From: Echinometra lucunter
Taxonomy: Eukaryota; Echinodermata; Echinoidea; Camarodonta; Echinometridae
Direction: 5' to 3'
Length of the DNA stretch: 64,000 nucleotides
Assembly: GCA_029962745.1 (NCBI GenBank)
Contig: CM057162.1
Coordinates: 8,421,406 to 8,485,405 of the forward strand
Shown here piece by piece: positions 63,475 through 64,000 of this stretch. The notes beneath the pieces were generated by a model. That model did no database searches, had not been told where the DNA came from, and was given only the letters and a program-made list of their open reading frames with translations. The number at the start of each line of letters is the position of its first letter. Positions within the stretch are counted from its first letter, which is position 1. A program made the position numbers and the translations under genes.

Positions 63475-63487
63475 GTTTCTTAGCAAC
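63475..63487 (-). promoter_or_regulatory. Candidate RFX X-box upstream of the WD40 gene
   Basis: The minus strand reads GTTGCTAAGAAAC, fitting the X-box consensus RYYNYY-N-RRNRAC at every position. It lies 88-100 bases upstream of the ATG on the coding strand, where X-boxes of ciliary genes usually sit. Confidence 0.5.
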
Positions 63488-63606
63488 ATGTATAACATTG
63501 ATCGCAGATGGCGCACTCTGAGAGAGTTTTGGCAGTATTATTTTAATGACGATCATTGAAAAATCTGGACTTACTACGATATCTTGTAAGCCTCCTTAAT
63601 TTTAGC

Positions 63607-64000
63607 ACTGGCGGCGTAGCACGTTTTGAAGAGTGGGGGGTCAGGGGCGATGGTCAGCCTTTTTTTGGTCGATTTTATCCTTGAACTCACAATAAAGTAC
63701 ACACACACACCCTCATTTCACCCGCGCAGACCCTCTCACACATTATTGTTTGCGAGTGAAAAATGACCACTCTTATGGTTTTTAAGAGCATTTCAAATAA
63801 AAATTCCACGATATGACATCATTCATGATATTTTGATTAAAAAAATTACCAATAATTAATTACAATATATTTTTCCCTTAAAATGGGGGGGGGGGGGCGG
63901 GGGTTGCATATACCACCCCCTCCCGAAAAAGTGGGGGGGGGGGGGGGGGGGGGGCTCACCCTGGCATTCCCCAGGACTCATGCTCCTTGGTGTAATTCAA
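63607..64000. repeat. G-rich low-complexity sequence, possible start of a hAT-like MITE
   Basis: It begins CACTGGCGGCGTAGC, close to the left end of the hAT-like element at 11567, and has the same style of G runs (63880-63955). The right end would lie beyond the window. Confidence 0.35.

Overview
The window looks like genomic DNA of a marine invertebrate deuterostome. An echinoderm such as a sea urchin is my best guess. It is about 37% GC by eye and has spliced genes with GT-AG introns. It is rich in tRNA-derived SINEs, short inverted-repeat elements and microsatellites, and it carries a Penelope-like retroelement. The organism is inferred from style, not from a marker gene.

Region 1 (1-3614) is a Penelope-like element. 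It has an intact 934-residue reverse transcriptase/GIY-YIG ORF between terminal direct repeats that are identical over the 168 bases visible in both. A long hairpin with a tRNA-like core (3651-3857) follows.

Region 2 (3997-about 32990) is a cluster of paralogous cell-surface receptor genes built by segmental duplication. One complete gene can be assembled from eight exons (14252-22457, +, 582 residues): signal peptide, two Ig-like exons, an FN3 exon, an FN3-like exon, a transmembrane exon and a tyrosine-rich tail. Upstream lies the 3' half of a preceding paralog (exons 5-8 at 4281-7918). Downstream is exon 1 of a third copy (28768-28825), cut off by a 500-base assembly gap (28906-29405). Beyond the gap is an inverted, more diverged fourth copy with exons 1-4 on the minus strand (30294-32547). 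The direct repeat has a period of 14.2-14.5 kb and carries its own SINE, hAT-like MITE and Penelope remnant in both copies. Degenerate tandem copies of the tail exon lie in the 3' flank of both direct copies.

Region 3 (about 33000-63500) is mostly one gene on the minus strand. It has 20 exons between 63387 and 36256 that join in phase with consensus splice sites to a 784-residue WD40-repeat protein. A sequence fitting the RFX X-box consensus lies about 90 bp upstream of its ATG, which suggests a ciliary role. I could not place the protein in a named WD family. Its introns and 3' flank hold many MITEs, SINEs, a 5-kb foldback arrangement, and several tandem duplications that start from its own exons.

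A recurring theme in both genes is local tandem duplication of exon ends: the receptor tail exon and exon 5, and WD exons 8, 10 and 20. Decayed copies of coding sequence, in one case with its splice donor, are left next to the working exons.
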